A DNA stretch of 64,000 bases from Paragonimus westermani (Eukaryota; Platyhelminthes; Trematoda; Plagiorchiida; Troglotrematidae). Below, piece after piece: positions 61,101-64,000 of this stretch. The translations under genes were made by a program, and so were the position numbers. How positions within the stretch are numbered: the stretch's first letter is position 1; each line of letters opens with the position of its first letter. Location of the stretch: NCBI GenBank assembly GCA_008508345.1, contig QNGE01001326.1, positions 33,829 to 97,828 on the forward strand, in the 5' to 3' direction. The notes below the pieces were generated by a model that had not been told where the DNA came from, ran no database searches, and was given only the letters and a program-made list of their open reading frames with translations.

Positions 61101-62697
61101 TAAGGGTCGAAATTCACTATAGCGAGAAGTTTTTCAAGAAGTAACCGCTTGCACCTGACTTTCTCGTGAGAACTATTCATGGATTGCTTTAATACCTCCC
61201 TTTGTTAGATTAGCAAAAGGGTATCACAGGTAAATTTAACTACTTTCACGACAGTCTGTCTTGATTGTCTCATCGAGACTTAATGACTCAAGATAAGTAA
61301 AAGTGATGAGTCTTGTTTCATTAACGTCGTACTGCTATTGTTATCATTGGAGGTGATGTGTTGTGAGTAGAACCTCGTTGACGAACGTTCCTGTTGGTTA
61401 CATGTCGCCAATGGCTTGTTGGCTCGTGTTAACCTGTGTTACCTCTGGTGCTTGTTTGACGTCCTTCTCTCGTTGAAGTGACATTGCGCACCGCAGCTTC
61501 GTGCCCTATACTGCACCACGATTGCGGAACCCGAATACTCAGCGTCAGCGGTGTCCATGGACTATCCGTTCACGACAGCTGCTTCGTTCGGGCCTTACCC
61601 ACAGGTTGTAGCAGCACTTGCTGACCGGTGATGAGTCACAGCACTCGCACGTTTATCACACCACCTGCCACATTGCGTTTACGGCACCAAGAAACTGGTA
61701 TTAGGTTTGGTCTCCGTTACTTCCGCTCAATGTCTTAGGTGGGATCCAGAAGCCGTTGAAGAGTATGATCACAAGCCGTGATCATTGGCGAGTTTTTTTT
61801 TGTCGTAGTTCCGAAATAGTGTGCTTCATAAGATAGGCAAACAGTTTTATTTCTTCTCGAGTTGTTGTGTATCTATTGTGAACGCTTGGAGTGGAATACG
61901 ATAGGTCGACCAAAGAAAACAAGGCGCCTGACGGAACTGAAGTTTTTTTGCCTTCATGCATACAAAACAGAATACTTGTTCTCAATGAGTAACGTGTCTG
62001 ACCCCAGTAATTGCATCTCCGTCAAATCAGACGAATGCTGAGGGCCACTTTGTGCTTCTTAGAGACTTGTTCACTCGTTAAAACCGGAGGTTCAGTTAGG
62101 AGTGTTAACTTGATAGATGACTTATTCTAATCAGGTAGTCCATGTACGTCTAAACCTTTGTTATGGTGTATCAGTCTTGAGCAGTTAAGTGGTTCTTGCC
62201 CGGAAGCTTTTGGTACCACCCGTTTAAGTGTACACTTTTTCTCCCATGAAGTGTTTTTTTGAAAAACCAGCTTCACTTTCAGTGTTGTGTATTTATTCTC
62301 ATGTGGTCATCTGATTCACTGGAACAGTTTGCCCGTGGACTGATGGCATTACTTCTTCGTATTTGCTCACTTATTATCGATCCAATGTCATCGATTCCCT
62401 TGACTTCATACAGGCATCGTGCAGTCCTTCATGTGCCGCTTGTGCGCTCGTGTTTTTTTTTCTGTCGTTCCATGTGACATACGCATTGATCCACTACACG
62501 CTTAGGTTGCGCTACGTTTCCGACTTTTTTCCACTATGCCTCCGTGTTTTTCTACCTTGTCTGTCAGGGTTTACATTTGTGGGATGTCGAGTGTTGTGCG
62601 ATTGTTCAACGCTTCATCGGCTACAAACAAGACACGTTCCGACTCCACTCCACCTTTGGCGGTGCAAATGAGAATTTTGTTGCCACGGGTAGTGAAA
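13003..62697 (+). CDS. WDR26: WDR26/GID7 orthologue, split gene (7 internal coding exons; both ends missing)
   Basis: Seven + strand exons, each with AG acceptor and GT donor, join without a stop into 845 codons: 13003-13196, 28231-28494, 40011-40232, 46741-46915, 52934-53759, 56997-57721, 62568-62697. The product shows, in order, the CTLH/CRA region (exons 1-2) and WD40 blades (exons 3-7) in the same order as vertebrate WDR26. Known family role: WDR26 is the Gid7-like subunit of the CTLH/GID E3 ubiquitin ligase, where it promotes assembly of higher-order ligase particles and helps recruit substrates in cytoplasm and nucleus. The N-terminal LisH segment and the last WD repeats are not seen here. 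The model is about 430 residues longer than the matching vertebrate stretch because of a low-complexity expansion in exons 5-6. Introns range from 3.2 to 15 kb and are filled with retroelements. The consistent phases are strong evidence that this is a live gene. Confidence 0.9.
13197..15599 (+). other. intron 1, first part
   Basis: No retroelement coding recognised. Holds an AAG-rich run (14621-14640), an ambiguous base N at 14692, and a 20-bp exact inverted repeat (14672-14691 and 14852-14871). Confidence 0.5.
14672..14871. repeat. 20-bp inverted repeat around a 160-bp spacer
   Basis: CAGTTATGCGAACAGCTGTT at 14672-14691 is the exact reverse complement of 14852-14871. The adjoining word ATAACAAAGCCAG appears at both ends in direct orientation, so the segment is a rearranged duplication, possibly of a small foldback element. 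Confidence 0.75.
15738..15778 (-). ncRNA. hammerhead ribozyme motif, Penelope 3' UTR copy 1
   Basis: On the minus strand: stem I 5' strand TTGGTA, core CTGACGAG, a short two-pair stem II closing CAAT, GAAA, stem III TGC-TT-GCA, cleavage triplet ATC, and stem I 3' strand TGCCAG. All invariant core positions (CUGANGA, GAAA, A15.1-U16.1, H17 = C) are present. Stem I forms six pairs, two of them G-U. Hammerheads are known in Penelope-like elements of many animals. Stem II is unusually short, so activity is uncertain. Confidence 0.75.
15864..17483 (-). CDS. Penelope-like reverse transcriptase with GIY-YIG endonuclease (5' part frameshifted)
   Basis: A 539-codon open frame. RT landmarks: LYGLPKTHKSGMPLRPI (about residues 58-74), SIDVQSLVMNVPL (motif A, Asp129), DGVAMGSPLGPILADFFM (motif B, 188-205), YYKRYVDDTLVFS (motif C, Asp227-Asp228) and LPFLDILISRREDGS (265-279). 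The C-terminal GIY-YIG nuclease shows CVYQFTCNCNESYIGRTERC (426-445), Arg449, and a Lys-Glu-His after it. It ends in LLVNLTLPWT. This is the domain order of Penelope-like elements, which reverse-transcribe onto nicked chromosomal DNA. The annotated Met is internal: the natural frame continues upstream through LKPEKGSGAVI after a one-base frameshift near 17507 that creates a stop. All three catalytic Asp are present, but the N-terminus is disabled. Confidence 0.9.
   Translation of the reverse strand: MLSILEDRTKFQQTDAVDNVTEIEGRIARHLQLLVQMRLIDDRTYKALKPCGTSTPQLYGLPKTHKSGMPLRPILAMTNSPYHKLVRWLVAILTPLKQKFQAYSIKDSFQLISDLDNINLANELMCSIDVQSLVMNVPLYETIDYICELVEMSHITLPLPSDILREALLLCTENISFRFLDRCYRQIDGVAMGSPLGPILADFFMLRIEQELATDIASLSYYKRYVDDTLVFSRSKQAIDNLVQRFNGCHPNLRVTCEFETDNCLPFLDILISRREDGSIKRAVYRKSTWSGQYLNFSSFTPVHHKRALVNTLFTRARRICTQDSLARELDLITSTLQSNGYPKRFIERHSKPKPPSEQVATVRKKRVCIELPFKGDYCMHQTTQRLVNSIKRTFNAAELCVLARTQKLPVPSIKGDQPIGATSHCVYQFTCNCNESYIGRTERCLISRVKEHLPNWVQNSVLRKNDNVVETRKQPASAVARHVLTTGHVIDPICAFRILLRHSNPRFLRFAEAVAINRMKPTLCVQKQLLVNLTLPWT
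17690..17935 (+). mobile_element. inverted copy of the Penelope 3' end (pseudo-LTR-like)
   Basis: Encodes the C-terminal residues AINRLKPTLCVQKQLLVN and the stop, then the 3' UTR, on the + strand. It pairs with 15710-15955 on the minus strand at roughly 90 percent by eye. Its 5' edge meets the N-terminal remnant of the minus-strand element without a spacer. Confidence 0.85.
17860..17900 (+). ncRNA. hammerhead ribozyme motif, Penelope 3' end copy 2
   Basis: The same 41-nt motif as 15738-15778, identical in all positions, in opposite orientation: TTGGTA, CTGACGAG, GAAATGC, TTGCATC, TGCCAG. The flanking UTR differs at several sites, so the motif is at least as well conserved as its surroundings. 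Confidence 0.75.
17936..19944 (+). other. intron 1, unassigned
   Basis: Short open frames only; no family resemblance on either strand. Confidence 0.4.
19945..20115 (+). mobile_element. tRNA-derived SINE or tRNA-like pseudogene
   Basis: An A-box-like TGGTAGAGCG (19965-19974) is followed 43 bases on by a perfect B-box GGTTCGAATCC (20007-20017), the arrangement of an internal RNA polymerase III promoter. The acceptor and anticodon arms do not fold into a proper tRNA, so I call it a SINE head and not a functional tRNA. The 3' limit is a guess. Confidence 0.55.
20116..21869 (+). other. intron 1, unassigned, with a diverged tandem duplication
   Basis: Two units starting at CGGAGGTGCGAG (20939) and CGGAGGTGTGGT (about 21114) share interspersed words through GACAGGC, with a spacing near 175 bases. 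This piece is richer in G+C than its surroundings. Open frames at 20922-21302 and 21314-21775 have no recognised domain. Confidence 0.45.
21865..22610 (-). mobile_element. decayed Penelope-like element
   Basis: Minus-strand DNA aligns by eye to the element at 15600-17690 in blocks: the ribozyme region (21865-21908, core mutated to TAGATGAG with GAAAC retained), the end of the ORF (21970-22110) and the ATTGACCGGACCACA block near 22400, which corresponds to 16600. Stops and indels throughout. Confidence 0.7.
22611..23324 (+). other. intron 1, unassigned, with a small hairpin
   Basis: AGCTTGGAACTC (22978-22989) and its exact reverse complement (23004-23015) enclose a 14-base loop. Nothing else recognised. 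Confidence 0.4.
23325..23480 (+). mobile_element. tRNA-derived SINE, same family as 63670-63960
   Basis: The words CGGTCGTGCTTAATG and GGGTGCAGTGGTCTACAC (A-box at about 23370-23380) match the reverse complement of the 63.9-kb SINE. The B-box region is eroded. Confidence 0.55.
23481..25809 (+). other. intron 1, unassigned
   Basis: Short open frames on both strands without family resemblance; no repeat family recognised. Confidence 0.4.
25810..27400 (-). mobile_element. decayed Penelope-like element
   Basis: Minus-strand pieces in the correct order: SGAVVMGKTNYVGKMLSIL (27230-27300), YG-stop-INRGAMGG plus GPLLANF (motif B region, about 26700-26760), LLHTELFFKGDVATLRTTY (26200), and the C-terminus NPRFLKVAEIVTTNRF with LLCVLKQSLVN (25820-25910). 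Each piece has its counterpart in the 15864-17483 frame. Frameshifts and stops are frequent, and the sequence is clearly diverged, so this is an older, different subfamily member. Confidence 0.8.
27401..28230 (+). other. intron 1, last part, unassigned
   Basis: Nothing recognised. Pyrimidine-rich stretches lead up to the acceptor at 28230. Confidence 0.4.
28231..28494 (+). CDS. WDR26: WDR26 exon 2 of window: end of CTLH/CRA region
   Basis: Acceptor ACGCATAG and donor CAT|GTAAGT; 264 nt, phase 2 in and phase 2 out. The product begins with LMCRTAAEL (vertebrate WDR26 has a Leu-Met-Cys here), continues with an amphipathic stretch containing LINRIQAF and MLPPRRLEELIEESV, and ends in IDLDSVSLLQRHSCG. 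The MLPPRRL and LDSVSLL blocks are near-invariant in the WDR26 family and make the identification firm. The exon joins the CTLH helices to the first WD40 blade. A 15-kb intron precedes it. Confidence 0.92.
28495..29199 (+). other. intron 2, first part, unassigned
   Basis: An 88-codon minus frame at 28522-28788 has no family match. No repeat recognised. Confidence 0.4.
29963..30173. repeat. 104-bp perfect inverted repeat (cruciform) with 3-nt spacer
   Basis: The left arm 29963-30066 and right arm 30070-30173 are exact reverse complements around CCA. Each arm carries CTGAGGAAGGCCACC and GGTGGTTGAAACGTAG, a pattern resembling Penelope 3' ends. Confidence 0.93.
29968..30243. mobile_element. 276-bp palindromic insertion with 14-bp target site duplication
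   Basis: GGTATTTGATATTG occurs at 29954-29967 and at 30244-30257. Removing one copy and the intervening bases restores the LINE sequence. The insert consists of the palindrome plus about 70 bases of unique tail (30174-30243). A two-sided 14-bp duplication shows a genuine insertion. Confidence 0.85.
30851..31799 (+). other. intron 2, unassigned
   Basis: No gene or repeat recognised. Confidence 0.4.
31800..32400 (+). mobile_element. RTE-like LINE, C-terminal RT fragment
   Basis: + strand, with frame changes: VGTHLGCTVSPAFDIAD, ASANLRHLWHRKDVRLW, SVLLCGSEKWPVRDND, LPVFDHHCFRQLTHIK, ADHVSNAAVR and LHSLRWLHHVRRTPAERL. These are the thumb and C-terminal landmarks of this LINE family (Tyr-Leu-Gly-Ser, Asn-Leu-x-His-Leu-Trp, Phe-Asp-His-Arg-Cys-Leu-Arg). 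Both ends are truncated; no GAT tail. Confidence 0.8.
32401..38569 (+). other. intron 2, 6.2 kb with nothing recognised
   Basis: The largest stretch without a repeat family that I can name. A minus-strand region with several medium open frames (34700-36480) has no domain I recognise. The interval 37990-38530 is AT-rich and holds a 152-codon + frame (38032-38490) that looks compositional. Confidence 0.4.
38570..39140 (+). mobile_element. 5'-truncated RTE-like LINE 3' end
   Basis: Encodes the C-terminus LATVDRVRLPGWGPRDTES after RGGQIMTWPREMKSF-like residues, then a 3' UTR with CAGCTCGGTTGTTTG, a pyrimidine tract, a TA run (39038-39052) and AACCACTGATGTATTGCTGT before GATGATGA. It shares the same 3' end as the copies at 5735, 30427 and 42937. 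Confidence 0.8.
39141..40010 (+). other. intron 2, last part
   Basis: An imperfect hairpin at 39424-39459 (14-bp arms, one mismatch). Nothing else recognised before the acceptor at 40010. Confidence 0.4.
40011..40232 (+). CDS. WDR26: WDR26 exon 3 of window: first WD40 blade
   Basis: Acceptor CCATTTCAG and donor AAA|GTAAG; 222 nt, phase 2 in and 2 out, so skipping this exon would keep the frame. It encodes a WD repeat with ELWLCQFSPDGCYLAVGGKD followed by ANVDVLRVD, and then the start of the next blade, GCLCWSPDSKK. The Trp-Phe/Leu-Cys-x-Phe-Ser-x-Asp-Gly pattern is the first blade of the WDR26 propeller. The classical Trp-Asp end is Arg-Val-Asp here, comparable to the Gln-Val-Asp of vertebrates. 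The exon sits between two near-identical inverted LINE 3' ends (see findings). Confidence 0.92.
40233..42936 (+). other. intron 3, first part, unassigned
   Basis: No retroelement motif recognised. A 171-codon minus frame (42328-42843) matches no family I know. Confidence 0.4.
42937..44162 (-). mobile_element. RTE-like LINE mosaic: endonuclease piece, RT end and 3' UTR
   Basis: Minus strand, 5' to 3': SCLLVVLVYAPHRPYYTES and ADIVVVGEYSKTQGAD, the endonuclease core (the family has Asp-Ile-Val-Val-Val-Ala-Gly-Asp-x-Asn), then HQRWINKEEVRKGVFDIDCR, the end of the RT, then the 3' UTR. Most of the RT is missing. The last 405 bases (42937-43343) are virtually the reverse complement of 30427-30831. 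Confidence 0.78.
44232..44263. repeat. AAT/AAAT-rich microsatellite
   Basis: Run of AATAATAAATAAATAA directly upstream of the truncated Penelope copy. Confidence 0.85.
44264..45000 (+). mobile_element. 5'-truncated Penelope-like element with intact GIY-YIG frame
   Basis: An uninterrupted + frame from about 44264 to 44849 covers the end of the connector and the whole GIY-YIG domain: IGLPFKGDTLAETITRRLTS, CVYSFTCSCGTSYVGRTTRR (nuclease motif), ERIREHHPAWL, and SRILSTAEAIGIRMYNPPLC. The RT is absent. The 3' UTR contains CTGATGATGAATCACTGAAA (44957-44976). It belongs to another subfamily than 15600-17690: the C-termini differ, and this copy is much less mutated, so it is probably younger. Confidence 0.85.
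44289..44849 (+). pseudogene. GIY-YIG endonuclease domain of a truncated Penelope-like element
   Basis: About 187 codons without a stop. The domain has Cys-Val-Tyr at the first strand, Tyr-Val-Gly 11 residues later, Arg in the following helix and a downstream Glu-His-His, as in Penelope GIY-YIG nucleases. There is no RT in front of it, so it cannot act as a complete element; the open frame reflects recent insertion. An intronic transcript could in principle contain it. Confidence 0.8.
45001..46740 (+). other. intron 3, last part, unassigned
   Basis: Nothing recognised. AT-rich with short open frames on the minus strand. Confidence 0.4.
46741..46915 (+). CDS. WDR26: WDR26 exon 4 of window: second and third WD40 blades
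   Basis: Acceptor TTCTCTTGTTTACAG and donor ATG|GTATGT; 175 nt, phase 2 in and 0 out. The translation contains LAACCGEEQSSVYVFDVVSG, the outer strand of blade 2, and DTYSTATFFADSRKLAFGG plus LKGLFYVM from blade 3. The vertebrate equivalents are a Val-Ala-Cys-Gly start with a Gly-Gly-Gln-Arg-Gly-Gln-Phe-Tyr end. An open frame runs on past the donor to about 47023, but that extension is not WD-like and is read as intron. Confidence 0.88.
46916..48429 (+). other. intron 4, first part, unassigned
   Basis: No repeat or gene recognised on either strand. Confidence 0.4.
48430..48960 (-). mobile_element. LINE RT fingers fragment
   Basis: Minus strand: VISRLRETRE, then NISEE-stop-TEFHRDMVCADHTFT, matching the pattern Arg-Glu-x-x-Ile-x-Glu-Glu-Gln-x-Gly-Phe-Arg-x-x-x-x-x-x-Asp-His-Ile-Phe-Thr of this LINE class, and further on VFFWTSERPLTK (degenerate motif A). 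Weakly preserved; a separate insertion from the neighbouring LINE. Confidence 0.6.
49033..50730 (-). mobile_element. LINE/SINE mosaic, copy 1
   Basis: Minus strand, 5' to 3': EN-RT linker frame 50340-50603 (ELKYHVNKCLRKDREHHLVE); tRNA-like SINE part 50060-50277; a segment with VVISEVIRENDDSASHVGQH (49877-50065); a short SINE-like tail (49487-49541); RT fingers RICTLRTILEHRHSYEQPTV (about 49400-49470); and a diverged palm ending near 49033. Bases 49302-50580 are nearly identical to 58745-60021. No intact frame. Confidence 0.7.
49302..50580. repeat. 1.28-kb direct repeat, copy 1
   Basis: Near-identical, same-orientation partner at 58745-60021. The differences I see are single-base changes at about 49345, 50374, 50516, 50527, 50567 and 50579 and a two-base indel near 50545. 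Confidence 0.9.
50731..52933 (+). other. intron 4, last part
   Basis: A short hairpin (CTATCCGGTTT at 51671-51681 with its complement at 51687-51697). A 123-codon + frame (51984-52355) is unrecognised. May include more of the LINE 5' region near 50731-51100, but I could not read it. Confidence 0.4.
52934..53759 (+). CDS. WDR26: WDR26 exon 5 of window: WD40 core plus Ser/Thr/Pro-rich expansion
   Basis: Acceptor TTGCTTTCAG and donor CCAC|GTGAGT; 826 nt, phase 0 in and phase 1 out. It starts with DTEDQGRILTSVEGYRVQSM, matching the family's Glu-Gly-Val-Arg-Val-Gln segment. A first insert of about 40 residues rich in Pro, Gly and Thr follows, then a recognisable propeller strand LLVADSLHRIRLFRFGA. 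The remaining ~180 residues are a low-complexity run of Ser, Thr, Val, Ala and Pro, with a QQQQ tract in LSRQQQQRLLQSS. Vertebrate WDR26 has only a short loop here. Codon use stays ordinary and no stop interrupts the frame, so I read it as a real loop expansion, not a retained intron; transcript evidence would settle that. Confidence 0.85.
53760..56996 (+). other. intron 5, unassigned
   Basis: A minus frame of 138 codons (54374-54790) and several shorter ones show no domain I recognise. A Ser-rich segment with a good donor at about 56802 was tested as an exon and rejected because no acceptor keeps the frame. Confidence 0.4.
56997..57721 (+). CDS. WDR26: WDR26 exon 6 of window: Ser/Ala/Thr-rich expansion and next blade start
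   Basis: The only acceptor that keeps the frame from exon 5 (phase 1) is ACCGCTGTAG; the alternative CCTGTCAG at about 57049 would give an immediate stop. The donor is AAAATG|GTCAGT and the exon ends in phase 0 (725 nt). About 200 residues are Ser/Thr/Gln/Ala/Gly-rich, with long Ser and Thr runs and an Ala tract encoded by GCT/GCA triplets near 57307-57330. The last part, HAVQSITMSRSGQRALITIH, is the conserved start of the next WD40 blade (vertebrates: Ser-Phe-Thr-Ile-Ser-Lys-x-Gly-Arg). Start coordinate is less certain than the end. Confidence 0.8.
58000..60300 (-). mobile_element. LINE/SINE mosaic, copy 2 (longer)
   Basis: Minus strand, 5' to 3': endonuclease start AFNVRTLQQVDEQVVL (about 60240) continuing to about 60060, a deletion, the linker and SINE as in copy 1, RT fingers RICTLRTILEHRHSYEQPTV (58840-58920), SVIWNCLLRKGLLAQYENL, FLFNTRMHDILDGALHEFDR, MECADDLVLLSHV (motif C: Cys-Ala-Asp-Asp in place of Tyr-Ala-Asp-Asp) near 58500, then NCTYLDSTIALA, VFDHQCLRPLAHTKGAHDVS and the end of the RT near 58000. 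Frameshifts separate the blocks. Confidence 0.8.
58745..60021. repeat. 1.28-kb direct repeat, copy 2
   Basis: Near-identical partner of 49302-50580 in the same orientation, offset 9443 bases. Outside these limits the two LINEs remain homologous at the RT side but are strongly diverged. Confidence 0.9.
60301..62567 (+). other. intron 6, last part, unassigned
   Basis: No repeat family or gene recognised. A long pyrimidine-rich tract leads into the acceptor at 62567. Confidence 0.4.
62568..62697 (+). CDS. WDR26: WDR26 exon 7 of window: WD40 blade with His-Leu-Trp-Asp
   Basis: Acceptor CTTGTCTGTCAG and donor GAAA|GTGAGT; 130 nt, phase 0 in and phase 1 out. It encodes GLHLWDVECCAIVQRFIGY, then a segment with HSTFGGANENFVATGSES. 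Both are the hallmark of WDR26: a His-Leu-Trp-Asp strand, then Phe-Gly-Gly-x-Asn-Glu-x-Phe-(Ile/Val)-Ala-(Ser/Thr)-Gly-Ser-Glu. The following exon should begin with an Asp-His-Lys-Val-Tyr-Ile-Trp type strand; nothing like it is present in 62698-64000. Confidence 0.92.
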
Positions 62698-63669
62698 GTG
62701 AGTCAATACTCTGCCCAATCGATTCTAGTTTATCTATCCATTTGTCATCGCAGATTCTCTTCAAGCTGACGGTTTATATGAGTTTATCACGTTGAGACCG
62801 TTCACCATACCATGAAAGTTGATTCAGCAATAAGGGCTGTCATCCGTGGGGCTGGATTTTGACTGTGCATCTGCCTTGAGACCTAAACGGTCTGTCTACA
62901 GTTCAACACTACTTAGTTCATAAGATGAAAACGTGATAACCTGGAACGTTCATTCACGACTTCATTTTTTGCCGCCGATGCTGTTGATGCACTTCACGTG
63001 GTCATCACTTATGATCGATGCGAGTAATCATAGAAGAACAGACGTCATTCGCCCTGTCATTCTAAGATGACTGATAACCACGTGCGTAAACCACCAACTT
63101 GACGACTTTAAAAGTTGATCGGCTGCTGTACGCTGTTTTGTCTTCCGGGTACCGGAGTGGACCACCAATTCGTATGCTACAGGAGCATCGTCACTGACCA
63201 TTTCAGCTACTGCGCGACAACTCAACCGCGGGTGGTTTATCAAGTTACTTCTCTAATATGCATGAGAGTGTATTGGACCTTGCGACTCAAGTATACGTTG
63301 ATCGTCAAAGAATAGACTTGTTTATTCTTGAAAAATCGTCTGGACGGTGTCTTGCTGCTTTTCTGTTACATGTAACTTAGACTATTGGGTTCAACTTGAC
63401 TGTCCGTTTTGTTTCTACTCATGGAACCCGTTATTTTCGGTTCACGGTTTGGCTTGACAAGCCTTTTTTGGGTGCCTTGTTTACTCAGCAATGATTTTAG
63501 ATATGTCATAGTATCTCTCGTTGATATTTCGTTCCTGTTCTAGTACGTCATCTTCTTTTCAGATTGACATCAGTGATTGATTGTTACGCTCAAGAATGGT
63601 AAGGCTATACTAGTCCGAATAATTACGCTGTCGTCGTCGTCATGGTTGCCAATCAAACTCACTTACACT
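62698..63669 (+). other. start of the next intron, unassigned
   Basis: No exon resembling the next WD40 strand and no repeat recognised. Confidence 0.4.
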
Positions 63670-63960
63670 TGATAGTTACATCACTGATGAGTAGTCTGGG
63701 ATTTGGTTTATTTTCCAGTTAAACATCACTCACATTTGATCGCAGCGTTCGCATTCAGATAGACTTTCCAGCCAGCCTCTTTCGAAAAAAAGCACTAGAC
63801 TCGAGTTTCGCTCTCATTAGAGCTCGTCAGTAGTGCATATCCTTGCCACGGCCGGGATTTGAACTCCGGCCATTCAATCATGAGGCAACCGTGTTGACCA
63901 CTGCGCCATTGACCTCACATTAGGCACGACCGAATTATCAAATGTGAACGCCCAACCACT
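63670..63960 (-). mobile_element. tRNA-derived SINE with A and B boxes
   Basis: On the minus strand, A-box TGGCGCAGTGG (63898-63908) and B-box-like AGTTCAAATCC (63854-63864) lie 44 bases apart, as in tRNA-derived pol III promoters. A tRNA-unrelated body follows (CTAGTGCTTTTTTTCGAAAG) and the element ends with AACCAAATCCCAGACTACTC. Related copies are at 23325 (+) and inside both LINE mosaics (50060-50277, 59503-59720). Confidence 0.75.
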
Positions 63961-64000
63961 TTCGTTTGTGAGCAATGATCAGGTTGCCCGATCGTCTCGA

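Overview
The window looks like flatworm nuclear DNA, most probably from a digenean trematode. It holds a small amount of split coding sequence in a large excess of decayed retroelements: Penelope-like elements with GIY-YIG nucleases, RTE-like LINEs with GAT-rich tails, one CR1-like LINE and tRNA-derived SINEs. There are no operons or bacterial signals. The assignment rests on the repeat mix and on long TE-filled introns, not on a marker gene, so the species is left open. All identities below were judged by eye.

Only one host gene is recognisable, on the + strand: an orthologue of WDR26 (GID7 subunit of the CTLH/GID E3 ubiquitin ligase). Seven internal coding exons lie at 13003-13196, 28231-28494, 40011-40232, 46741-46915, 52934-53759, 56997-57721 and 62568-62697. 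Their intron phases (2,2,2,0,1,0, then 1 at the last donor) join into one uninterrupted frame of 845 codons. The LisH start and the C-terminal WD repeats lie outside the window or were not found. Exons 5 and 6 carry a Ser/Thr/Pro/Ala-rich expansion inside the propeller that vertebrate WDR26 lacks.

Layout. 1-13002: upstream sequence or first intron, with a 2.8 kb RTE-like LINE (-), a CR1-like LINE (-), RTE fragments (+) and a 22-bp perfect hairpin. Intron 1 (13197-28230): the best preserved Penelope-like element (-, 539-codon RT/GIY-YIG ORF), abutted head-to-head by a copy of its own 3' end, each copy carrying a hammerhead ribozyme motif; also two decayed Penelope copies and two SINEs. Intron 2 (28495-40010): several RTE pieces, one of them split by a palindromic insertion with a 14-bp target duplication. 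Intron 3 (40233-46740): an RTE mosaic (-) and a Penelope 3' end (+). Introns 4 and 6: two LINE/SINE mosaics sharing a nearly identical 1.28-kb direct repeat. Intron 5 has nothing recognised. The window ends in a tRNA-derived SINE.

The most interesting signals are structural: the ribozyme-bearing inverted Penelope termini, the palindromic insertion, a 405-bp near-identical inverted repeat flanking exon 3, and the 1.28-kb direct repeat flanking the in-frame exon 5-6 cassette. They bear on circular RNA formation, exon loss and gene conversion at this locus.
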